Positions 44,994-53,065 of a stretch of DNA of 64,000 nucleotides are shown one piece after another. This DNA comes from Pseudopedobacter sp044361595 (GTDB lineage Bacteria; Bacteroidota; Bacteroidia; Sphingobacteriales; Sphingobacteriaceae). The stretch covers positions 62,001 through 126,000 of the forward strand of contig JBIKIN010000012.1 in assembly GCA_044361595.1 (NCBI GenBank), in the 5' to 3' direction. The position numbers and the translations under genes were made by a program. Every line of letters begins with the position of its first letter. Positions within the stretch are counted from its first letter, which is position 1. Under the pieces are notes generated by a model. The model was not told the DNA's origin. It saw only the letters and a program-made list of their open reading frames with translations, and did no database searches.

Positions 44994-45896
44994 TTATGGT
45001 TTTACTATTAGTTTTTGGTACCAAGCGTTACCATCTGCACCTATGTTTCTTAAATTAATTGTTGTTGCAGTTACTGAGATTATCTCGTAAGTTACACCTC
45101 CGGTTCCAAACACAATAATTCCGTTTCCTGGAACTGTGAATTGAATACGAGTTGAAACTGCTGGAGTTGATGCAGATGTTGCATTTGCAAATGCAAGTTT
45201 CTTTCTACCACCTGTATTGATAGCGTAAGAACCATCACCTCCGGCAAAGCCATAAAATGATGTTGATGCACCTATAGAAAATGAAGCTCCTTTGTTGTTA
45301 ACTGTCATGAAAATGTTGTTGGTTGCATCTTTTTCAAAAGTAATCTCATCATCGTAAGCATTATCGCCACTTCTTTGATTTGGTGTAGCAGAATAGTAAT
45401 TTGGAAAGAATGTATCTGGAGCACCCACACCAAAATGTCCATCAGCATCTTTATCAGAAATCCAAACCTTTGTACCGCTACCTGTTAAAGCAGTTAAAAT
45501 ATTAGTTGGTATTTGAAAATCTACAAATACTCTTACCTTTTTACTTACAGTAGATGTTAAACCCCCAGTACCAATTGCATTTACTGTAATGGTATAATCT
45601 TTTGTTCCTGGCTCTGAGTATTTATGTTTAATGGTGCCAGAAGGAACAATTTCTGTAATTCCATCACCGTAATCTACTTTATAAGTAATTACATTGCTAG
45701 CTGTAGAAGTTATTGATACTTCACCAGTACCATTACCAGTAGGTGCAATTGTTGTTGCACCAGTAATAACCGTAGTTAAAGTAACATCTTTTGGGGCTAC
45801 AAGTTCGCCAAAAGAATATTCTTCTTTTTTACAAGCACTTAATAAAGTACCTGTAAAAAGAAAGATTGCTATGATTGTTTTTATATTTCTTTTCAT
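44994..45896 (-). CDS. PKD-containing surface lipoprotein, putative glycan-binding protein
   Basis: 300 residues. Lipoprotein signal with lipobox LLSAC and acidic residues after the Cys (CKKEEYSFGE). The N-terminal PKD-like domain (about 35-125; YKVDYGDGI, KHKYSEPGTKDYTITV) is followed by a C-terminal beta-rich domain (about 130-300) with KVWISDKDADGHFGVGAPD and a GDNAYDDEITF block, ending NAWYQKLIVKP. No catalytic motif was seen. Its position between the triple-module protein and the GH16 gene suggests a surface glycan-binding role in the locus. Confidence 0.8.
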   Translation of the reverse strand: MKRNIKTIIAIFLFTGTLLSACKKEEYSFGELVAPKDVTLTTVITGATTIAPTGNGTGEVSITSTASNVITYKVDYGDGITEIVPSGTIKHKYSEPGTKDYTITVNAIGTGGLTSTVSKKVRVFVDFQIPTNILTALTGSGTKVWISDKDADGHFGVGAPDTFFPNYYSATPNQRSGDNAYDDEITFEKDATNNIFMTVNNKGASFSIGASTSFYGFAGGDGSYAINTGGRKKLAFANATSASTPAVSTRIQFTVPGNGIIVFGTGGVTYEIISVTATTINLRNIGADGNAWYQKLIVKP

Positions 45897-45914
45897 GTTT
45901 CTAATGTTTAAAGA

Positions 45915-47987
45915 TTAATTCAATGTGATATCATCAAAATAATAAGTAAAGTTTGCGGTTCCATTACCCATTGTACCTAAATCAAATATCCAAACAATTT
46001 TATCGTAAGTACCACCCGGGATTGCGCTATAATCTATTGTAAGTTCTTCCCATGCATTAGCAGTTTGGGTTGTTACTTCTCTTTCAAAATTCTGACCACC
46101 ATTTAAAGAGTTTTCTACCTTAAATAGCAACTTTGCACCTACTCTAGGAGAGAAAACTTTTATTTTAAATGTTTTCTTTACAGAAAAATCAATTGAATTT
46201 GTTAAAACTATTGAGCTACCACCATAAACTTCGCCAGCATTTTTAACCATTTTAGCAACCTTAGTGCTTGTATTTATGCCTGATGCACTAGGGTTATCAA
46301 CCAAAGTAACTACACCACCAGCAAAATCGCCAAATTCGTAAGGATATTTTGTAGATTGAAAATCCATTGGTAAACTGATGTTTTGTTGCGCTACGTTAGT
46401 AGTTAAAAAGGTAACATCGTCCCAATAAAATACTTTTCCGTTTGCAGTTTTAAGGAAATCGAAAAATATGGATGCCATATCGTAGTTATTTGCTAGGTTT
46501 AAACTAGCTGTACCTACAGATGGGGTTGAAAAATCGAAAATTAAAGTTTCCCAAGCATTTGCTACAGAAGTTACTGCTTCTGTTTCCGCAGATTTTGTAT
46601 TATTGGTATGATCTTCTACTTTTAATCTTACTTTAATACCTGCAGCAGGAGAATATACTCTAACACTCATTTGAGTTTGTGTACTAGAGAATGGTATTTT
46701 AGCATTAAAACGACTGCCTATAGTTGTTCCTGCCCAAACTTCGGCTCCATTTGGCTTAGTTGTTCTGGCTACTTTGTTAGCTCCACCAGCTGGGTCTGTT
46801 GCTACATCTAAAGTAGTTGCGCCACCAAAATCTGTAACAGCATAATTAACGTTAGCTTGGTCAAAAGTTACAGGTAGGCTTAATACACCTGTAGGAATTT
46901 GATTGGTTAATCTAATATCATCAAATAACCAAGTAAAGTTTGCAGAACCATTTCCCATGGTGCCGTTGTCAAAAATCCATACTAACGTATTGTAATTATT
47001 AGCGGTGTTTATAGTGCGATAATCGAAGACTAAATCTTCCCATTGGTTTGCAACAGTTGTTAATACTTCTTTTTCGAAATTTTGATTTGGATTTGCAGAG
47101 TTTTCAACTTTTAAAAGCACTTTAGCGCCTATTCTAGGCGAATAAACTTTCATTCTGAAAACTTTATTGTTTGTAAAGTTAATGTTTTCACCTAATCGTA
47201 AAGTACTTCCTCCGTAAACTTCACCAGCGTTTTTAACCATTCTGCCCACTTTAGCAGTTGTATTAATTCCTGATGATTGTGGATTTGTAATTACTGTAGC
47301 AACACCGCCCCCAAAGTTTCCGAAAGCATAATTAATACTTGTTGACTCAAAAGTTAACGGTAATAAAATTGGATCTACAATAGTAACCACCCTTGTTACT
47401 GTGGTAGTAGCAGCACCTCCACTTAAAGCAACAACTCTAATTGTGTAAGTACCAGTAGCCGTATAGGTAAACTCCTTGGTTTCGCCTTCTAAGAATGTAA
47501 CTGGTACTTGGTTAGGGTCTTGTCCAAAAGTAACTCTAAACATCGTTTCAAAATCAGCTTTAGCAGATACCCTAACTCTAAAGTTATTAGCAGGGTCTAC
47601 TTCTGCAGTAACCACAACGTTTTCTGGAGCTTTAAAAGAAACAGTTAACTGTTGTGTTGCTTCGGTAGTTTTACCTGTTGCGTTATAAGAAACAACTTTA
47701 ACATTATAAACACCTTCTGCATACCTGTGTGTGGTATTTTCTCCAGGCTTTACTTTAGCCGGGATAGTGGTGGCATCGCCAAAATATATGTCGTATGCGG
47801 TTGATCCCTCTCCGTTTGGAGTGATAGTTACTAATCCGGTGTTATCTTGAGTGATTTCAAATAATGCACTTAATTTACTTGGTGCACTTGCGTTCTCAAC
47901 AAAGGAAACATCATCGTAAGTTTTCTTGCATGATCCTAATACAACCGTAAGTAGAATTATGCTTAATATAAATTTAAATCTTTTCAT
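45915..47987 (-). CDS. Lipoprotein with PKD domains and three glycan-binding-like modules
   Basis: 690 residues. The lipoprotein signal ends VVLGSCKKTYDD. Two PKD-like domains (about 40-205; AYDIYFGDA, THRYAEGVYNVKV) are followed by three homologous beta-sandwich modules (about 208-362, 370-535 and 540-690). Each has LP..F, a GG(V/A)xT block, EV.(A/G)G(S/T) and a DD(I/V)(R/T)(L/F) end; modules 1 and 3 are the most alike. They resemble CBM4/9/22-type carbohydrate-binding sandwiches, so a surface glycan-binding protein (SusE/F position) for beta-glucan is inferred. It is third in the operon after susC and susD (11-base gap). Confidence 0.8.
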   Translation of the reverse strand: MKRFKFILSIILLTVVLGSCKKTYDDVSFVENASAPSKLSALFEITQDNTGLVTITPNGEGSTAYDIYFGDATTIPAKVKPGENTTHRYAEGVYNVKVVSYNATGKTTEATQQLTVSFKAPENVVVTAEVDPANNFRVRVSAKADFETMFRVTFGQDPNQVPVTFLEGETKEFTYTATGTYTIRVVALSGGAATTTVTRVVTIVDPILLPLTFESTSINYAFGNFGGGVATVITNPQSSGINTTAKVGRMVKNAGEVYGGSTLRLGENINFTNNKVFRMKVYSPRIGAKVLLKVENSANPNQNFEKEVLTTVANQWEDLVFDYRTINTANNYNTLVWIFDNGTMGNGSANFTWLFDDIRLTNQIPTGVLSLPVTFDQANVNYAVTDFGGATTLDVATDPAGGANKVARTTKPNGAEVWAGTTIGSRFNAKIPFSSTQTQMSVRVYSPAAGIKVRLKVEDHTNNTKSAETEAVTSVANAWETLIFDFSTPSVGTASLNLANNYDMASIFFDFLKTANGKVFYWDDVTFLTTNVAQQNISLPMDFQSTKYPYEFGDFAGGVVTLVDNPSASGINTSTKVAKMVKNAGEVYGGSSIVLTNSIDFSVKKTFKIKVFSPRVGAKLLFKVENSLNGGQNFEREVTTQTANAWEELTIDYSAIPGGTYDKIVWIFDLGTMGNGTANFTYYFDDITLN

Positions 47988-47998
47988 TGCCTTATGGT

Positions 47999-49483
47999 TT
48001 AATTATAGTTAGGGTTTTGGGTTAAGCCAGAAGCATCAATCTCTTGTTGTGGTATTGGAAAAACCTCATTTTTACCGGTAACAAAACCTGTAATTTTTGC
48101 AGCAGCTTGTCCGGTACGCACTAAATCAAAAAATCTGTCGCCTTCCATAGCCAATTCTAATCTACGCTCGTCCCAAATAGCTTGACGTAACGCAGTACCT
48201 GTTAAAGTAATATTTGTTGCGGCATTATTAAATGCTCTTTGACGCACTCTATTTAAATATGTTTGAGCTTTTGTGTCGTTAGGTGCAGTAGCTCTATTAT
48301 TTGCTTCTGCAGCCATTAATAAAACATCTGCAAATCTTATAGTACGGTTATTGTTTAAATAATTTAACTCAACCTGACCAGATGTTTCTCCTTTACGAGG
48401 TAAATATTTTTGGTTATATAAACCCGTATTTCTATATGGAGCAACTTGATAAGTAATATTAAATTGTGGATTAGCCGTTTTATATGCTTCTATATCCAAA
48501 ACCGTTGCTGCTTTACGGGTATCCCCTGTTGCATATGCATTAGCTAAATTTTGTGTTGGAAGATTGGTGCTCCATCCTTGTCCGTAAGGGCTTGTGCCTG
48601 TTAAATTTCTAATTCCGCAAACTTGTACCGCTAAGTTTCCTTGACCACGACCAGGATTACTCCAATCGTAAAAAGGACTTAAATTAGAATATTGAATCTC
48701 AAAAACAGACTCTGGACCATTTTCGCCACTAGCTAAAAATATGCTTGCAAAGTTTGGAACTAAACTAAAAGGACCATTTACTACATTTTCTAACATGGCA
48801 GCAGCTTCAGTAAACTTACCTTGGTATAAATAAGCTTTGCCTAATAATGCTTGAGCGGCAAATTTAGTTACTCTTCCTTTTTGAATATTAGTATTAGGTA
48901 ATACAGCAATTGCTTTGGTTAAATCTGAAACTATTACATCATAAACTTGTTGTTTCGTAGCTCTTGTTAAAGCTTTAGAATCACTTACAGATAATCTTTT
49001 ATCGGTAAATACCGGAACTCCACCAAAAAACTTAACTAACTCAAAATAATAGTATGCTCTCAAGAAATAAATTTCTCCGTAAAGTGCATCTTTACCTGTA
49101 AAGTTTAATTTAGCTTTATTTTCTTCTAAATAGTTTACACGGTTTATACCCTCATAACAAGATTTCCAGATTTCTGTTAGGTTACCATTGTTTGCTACTA
49201 TTTGATAATCATCAATTTGCTGAAAACCAATTTGATCTGTTGCGTTCTCGCCACCTGATACAGAATTGTCAGAAGCAATATCGCCAATAACTGGTGCTGC
49301 CCAAAGCCACTGTAGTGGAGAGTAGCAACCAATTACCATTTTTTGATAATCTTCGGCTGTCTTTAAATAATCGTCGGCTGTAATTAGATAGTCTTCTTTT
49401 GGATCATAATCTACAAACTTCTCGCAGCCTGAGTTTAATGATACTAATAAAAGAAGAGCTATGATATATTTTATATTTTTCAT
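47999..49483 (-). CDS. SusD/RagB family starch-binding-like outer-membrane lipoprotein
   Basis: 494 residues. The lipoprotein signal ends LVSLNSGCEKFVDYDPKEDYLIT. RYAEVLLMAAEA-like and DERRLELAMEGDRFFDLVRTG blocks near the C-terminus are SusD hallmarks. It binds the glucan or its oligosaccharides on the cell surface and closes the SusC barrel encoded 11 bases upstream. It is followed 11 bases later by the triple-module lipoprotein, so all are likely one operon. Confidence 0.94.
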   Translation of the reverse strand: MKNIKYIIALLLLVSLNSGCEKFVDYDPKEDYLITADDYLKTAEDYQKMVIGCYSPLQWLWAAPVIGDIASDNSVSGGENATDQIGFQQIDDYQIVANNGNLTEIWKSCYEGINRVNYLEENKAKLNFTGKDALYGEIYFLRAYYYFELVKFFGGVPVFTDKRLSVSDSKALTRATKQQVYDVIVSDLTKAIAVLPNTNIQKGRVTKFAAQALLGKAYLYQGKFTEAAAMLENVVNGPFSLVPNFASIFLASGENGPESVFEIQYSNLSPFYDWSNPGRGQGNLAVQVCGIRNLTGTSPYGQGWSTNLPTQNLANAYATGDTRKAATVLDIEAYKTANPQFNITYQVAPYRNTGLYNQKYLPRKGETSGQVELNYLNNNRTIRFADVLLMAAEANNRATAPNDTKAQTYLNRVRQRAFNNAATNITLTGTALRQAIWDERRLELAMEGDRFFDLVRTGQAAAKITGFVTGKNEVFPIPQQEIDASGLTQNPNYN

Positions 49484-49494
49484 TTTTTTATAAA

Positions 49495-52400
49495 TTAAAA
49501 TTTAATATCTAAACCCATTGAAAATGTTCTTGCTTGCGGATATGAAGCTCTGTCTATTCCAGAGTCTAAAATTCCACCTGAGATTTCTGGATCAAATCCA
49601 GAGTATTTAGTAAATGTATAAGCGTTTTTAACTTGAGCGTATAATCTTACACGAGAGATAACTTTGCTTTTTAACACAGTAGAAGGCAAAGTATAACCCA
49701 ATTGGATGTCTTTAATTTTAGCAAAAGAACCATCCTCTACGTATCTACTTGATACTCTTGTGTTCACATTACCATCAGTAAAAGTATAGCGAGGATTATT
49801 TGGATTATTTGTACTTCCTTCTCCTGTCCATCTAGCTAATACTCCACGGTACTTATTAGTCATGGCTAGATTTCTTTCATAAGCTCTGTAAATATCATTT
49901 CCTACAGAAGCGTAAATGAAAGTATTGAAATCTAATCCTTTGTAGCTAAATCCAAAGCTGTAACCCATGGTAAAATCTGGGAAAGGATTCCCAATATTAG
50001 TACGGTCGGCATCGTTAATTACATTATCGCCATTAATATCTTCAAATTTGATATCGCCCGGTCTTGCATTAGCTTGAGTAGGACTTGCTGTAATTTCTCC
50101 TTGATTTTGGAATAAACCTACAGCTCTGTAGCCATAGAAATATCCTGGAGTAAAGCCTTCTTCAAATCGAGTTACGTTTTGAGTTGGTATACCATAAAAA
50201 CCACCGTCTATTCTTCCACCATTTGTTTCAGTTACCTCGTTTTTAGCCGTAGTAAATGTAACGTTTGTTGTTATTTTTAGATCTTTAGTGATATTATCAT
50301 TAAAACCTAAGTTTAAATCTATACCTTTTGTACTTGTTGTACCAATATTAGCAAAAGGAGAAGCGGCTGTTCCTAGGTATAATGATAAAGTTGGTATAAA
50401 TAATAAACCACTCACATTTTTTTGGAAGTAATCTGCTGTTAAAGAGAACTTATTCTTGTAAAATACCAAGTCAAAACCTGCATTTAACTGCTTTTGACTT
50501 TCCCAAGATAAATCTTCGTTTCTAAAAGAACCTATAGTAGCACCACTTAATGTTGGATCGTTACCAAAAGTATAACCAGCGTTTTGACCTAAGTTATAGC
50601 TATAAATTTCTTGTGAAATTCTTTGAACCTGACGTTGAGCATTATCGTTTCCGGTGATACCATAACTACCTCTAATTTTTAGAAAGTTAAAAAACTCAGA
50701 ATCAAAGAAGTCTTCAGAAGAAACTACCCATCCTAATGAGCCTGCATAGAAATTGGCAAATCTATTGTTTCTACCAAAAGTTGTAGAACCATCTCTACGT
50801 CCAGAAAATGAAACTAGATATTTCTCTTTGTAATCATAATTTACTCTTCCAAAATAAGACATGTTCCTGTTTTCGTATTGGAACGAACCTACACCTAAAC
50901 CATTATTGGTGGCTAAACCAGTTGCTGAAGAAATATCTGCATAGTCCCAAGAGTTAAAAGGAACATCTTGTCTAGATCCATTAATTGAGTTGCCTGTTAC
51001 TTTTTGAAGTGAATATCCAGCAACTGTTTCAAATATGTGATCTTCACCTACTTTAAAGTTGTAGTTAGCAAAGTTTTCAAAAGTATAGTTGAAATATGTA
51101 GTCTTACCCTCATTAACATTGTTATTAGAACCTGGTCTAGCATTACCTGCAGCATCTAACGTAGAGTTGATGTGTGCAGAACCATAATAGGCTAATGGGT
51201 TAAAGCTTTTACCGGTTACATCAGTATTGGTATAACCATAACGGGCAGTAACTTTTAGATTTTTTAATATGTCATATTGTGCCTCTAATTTACCATAAAG
51301 TTTATTGGTATTAGACTCGTTGTAAGTATTTTCTAACTGAGTTAGAGGATTAAATATCTCTGATAAAATGTTATTACTGACAGAATATCTTCCAACTGTA
51401 TTAGGAACATTGTTAAATATTGGAGCAGTTGGATCAAAATTTAAAGCATTTGATAAAACGCTATTGATAGAGTTTTCTGGAACACCTGAGCCCTTGATAT
51501 TAACAAAACTTGTGTTAGCAATAACTCTTAGTTTTTTACTTAGGTTTAAGTTTAAGTTAGCAGTTCCGTTTGTTCTATTAAAAAAAGATTTATCTCCACC
51601 ACCAACAATACCATCTTGCCCTAAGTAACCAGCAGAAACAAAATAGCTAATGTTTTCACTACCGCCTTTAGCATTTACGTTATGAGTTTGCATTGCTGCA
51701 TTCTTAAAAACTTCGTTTTGCCAGTTAGTTCCTACACCCAGTGTAGATAGATTAGGGAATATAATATTTCCACCAGCAGCAACACTACCTTCATTAATCA
51801 TAGCGCCATATTCCGAAGCATTTAATACCCCTATGGTATTAATGACTTGCTGAACACCATAATTACTTGCATAACTATATTGAGGCTTTTGATCTTTTTT
51901 TCCGCTCTTTGTAGTTACCACAATTACACCGTTACCGCCTTTAATACCATAAATTGCAGTTGATGCAGCATCTTTTAAAACACTTATAGATTCGATATCT
52001 GCAGACGGTATCGAGTTTAAATCATCTAAAGTTTGAATAGAACCATCTACAACAACAATTGGATCGTTACCAGAGTACGAAGGAATACCTCTAATTAAAA
52101 AAGTTGGTTTTGCTCCGGGAGATCCTGGCGAAACTACTGTAACCCCAGATGCTCTACCTTGAATAGCGTCTTCTGCCCTAACAGGGTTTAACTTTTCAAT
52201 GTCGGCTCCTTTTACTGTTGCAATTGCTCCAGAAATTTTAGTTACTTTTTGAGTTCCATAACCAATAATTACAACTTCTTGTAGATTAGTTTTGTCTTCC
52301 TTTAAGGTAACTACGATGTTTGTTTTTCCATCAACTTTAATTTCTTGAGTAATGAACCCAATGTAAGAAAATACTAAAGTTTGACTAGTAGACGACGGGA

Positions 52401-52593
52401 CTGAAATTGTAAATTGTCCGTTAATGTCTGTTTGGGTACCATTTGTGGTTCCTTTTAAGCTTATGCCTACACCTGGAAGTGTTGAGCCCGTTTCGTCTTT
52501 AACGGTACCTGTAATTTTAATACTTTGCGCTTTAAGTGCAACAGTAGAAAAAATTAAAAGCATAAGAAAAAATAATGTAGTTTTTCTTTTCAT
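49495..52593 (-). CDS. SusC/RagA TonB-dependent transporter of the beta-glucan locus
   Basis: 1032 residues. Signal peptide (about 1-22), carboxypeptidase-regulatory-like domain (KITGTVKDETGSTLPGVGIS, about 24-100), SusC signature LQEVVIIGYGTQK, a plug domain (about 120-235, including PIVVVDGSIQTL and SVLKDAASTAIYGIKGGNG) and a beta barrel ending SMGLDIKF. It imports oligosaccharides across the outer membrane. It is the first gene of the beta-glucan operon; a strong -7/-33 pair lies 65-110 bases upstream and the regulator gene is divergent. Confidence 0.95.
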   Translation of the reverse strand: MKRKTTLFFLMLLIFSTVALKAQSIKITGTVKDETGSTLPGVGISLKGTTNGTQTDINGQFTISVPSSTSQTLVFSYIGFITQEIKVDGKTNIVVTLKEDKTNLQEVVIIGYGTQKVTKISGAIATVKGADIEKLNPVRAEDAIQGRASGVTVVSPGSPGAKPTFLIRGIPSYSGNDPIVVVDGSIQTLDDLNSIPSADIESISVLKDAASTAIYGIKGGNGVIVVTTKSGKKDQKPQYSYASNYGVQQVINTIGVLNASEYGAMINEGSVAAGGNIIFPNLSTLGVGTNWQNEVFKNAAMQTHNVNAKGGSENISYFVSAGYLGQDGIVGGGDKSFFNRTNGTANLNLNLSKKLRVIANTSFVNIKGSGVPENSINSVLSNALNFDPTAPIFNNVPNTVGRYSVSNNILSEIFNPLTQLENTYNESNTNKLYGKLEAQYDILKNLKVTARYGYTNTDVTGKSFNPLAYYGSAHINSTLDAAGNARPGSNNNVNEGKTTYFNYTFENFANYNFKVGEDHIFETVAGYSLQKVTGNSINGSRQDVPFNSWDYADISSATGLATNNGLGVGSFQYENRNMSYFGRVNYDYKEKYLVSFSGRRDGSTTFGRNNRFANFYAGSLGWVVSSEDFFDSEFFNFLKIRGSYGITGNDNAQRQVQRISQEIYSYNLGQNAGYTFGNDPTLSGATIGSFRNEDLSWESQKQLNAGFDLVFYKNKFSLTADYFQKNVSGLLFIPTLSLYLGTAASPFANIGTTSTKGIDLNLGFNDNITKDLKITTNVTFTTAKNEVTETNGGRIDGGFYGIPTQNVTRFEEGFTPGYFYGYRAVGLFQNQGEITASPTQANARPGDIKFEDINGDNVINDADRTNIGNPFPDFTMGYSFGFSYKGLDFNTFIYASVGNDIYRAYERNLAMTNKYRGVLARWTGEGSTNNPNNPRYTFTDGNVNTRVSSRYVEDGSFAKIKDIQLGYTLPSTVLKSKVISRVRLYAQVKNAYTFTKYSGFDPEISGGILDSGIDRASYPQARTFSMGLDIKF

Positions 52594-53065
52594 GTAATTT
52601 TAATTAGTTAGTAATTGGTTGTTAAAATTTAAATGCTATAGGGAATAGCCATTAAATCATAATACAAAAGTATGATGTCTTTTAAAAATTAGACAACAAC
52701 TTGGTACTATCAAAACTATACAGAATGGAATTTTGTTTATAATTGACCCCATTATAGGTACTACAATACTACTACAAAGCTACACTTATTGCGTTTTTGA
52801 GTGAATTTAGGTCGTTGTGTTTTGTATTGCTTCTCAAAGTTTTTTTAAAAAATTCATTAAATACCGTTTTAAACTTTAAGATCTACTATTTGGATAAATA
52901 AACTTATTTTAGTCTTTTAAGTTAGGAATTAACCTAGAAATATTAACTCATGTTAAATCTAAATAGATAATATTAATTTAGTTTTGGGTATTTATATCAA
53001 TTAAACTATTTATTGTTTAATTTGTAATTAAGTAATAACCAATTTTATAACCCATTATCCTTTAA
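52594..53065. other. 472-base divergent control region of the beta-glucan locus
   Basis: It separates susC (minus) and the membrane-bound regulator (plus). Besides the susC promoter at 52665-52699, it has the repeated element ggtactac/actactacaa (near 52756-52778), which could be a regulator site. The AT-rich stretch to 53065 shows no clear -7 element for the regulator. Confidence 0.5.
52665..52699 (-). promoter_or_regulatory. susC promoter: -7 TACTTTTG with -33 TTGTTG
   Basis: On the minus strand TACTTTTG (52672-52665) matches TAnnTTTG and TTGTTG (52699-52694) lies 21 bases upstream. This is the Bacteroidota -33/-7 arrangement. Predicted initiation near 52658 gives a leader of about 65 bases to the susC ATG. 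Confidence 0.55.
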
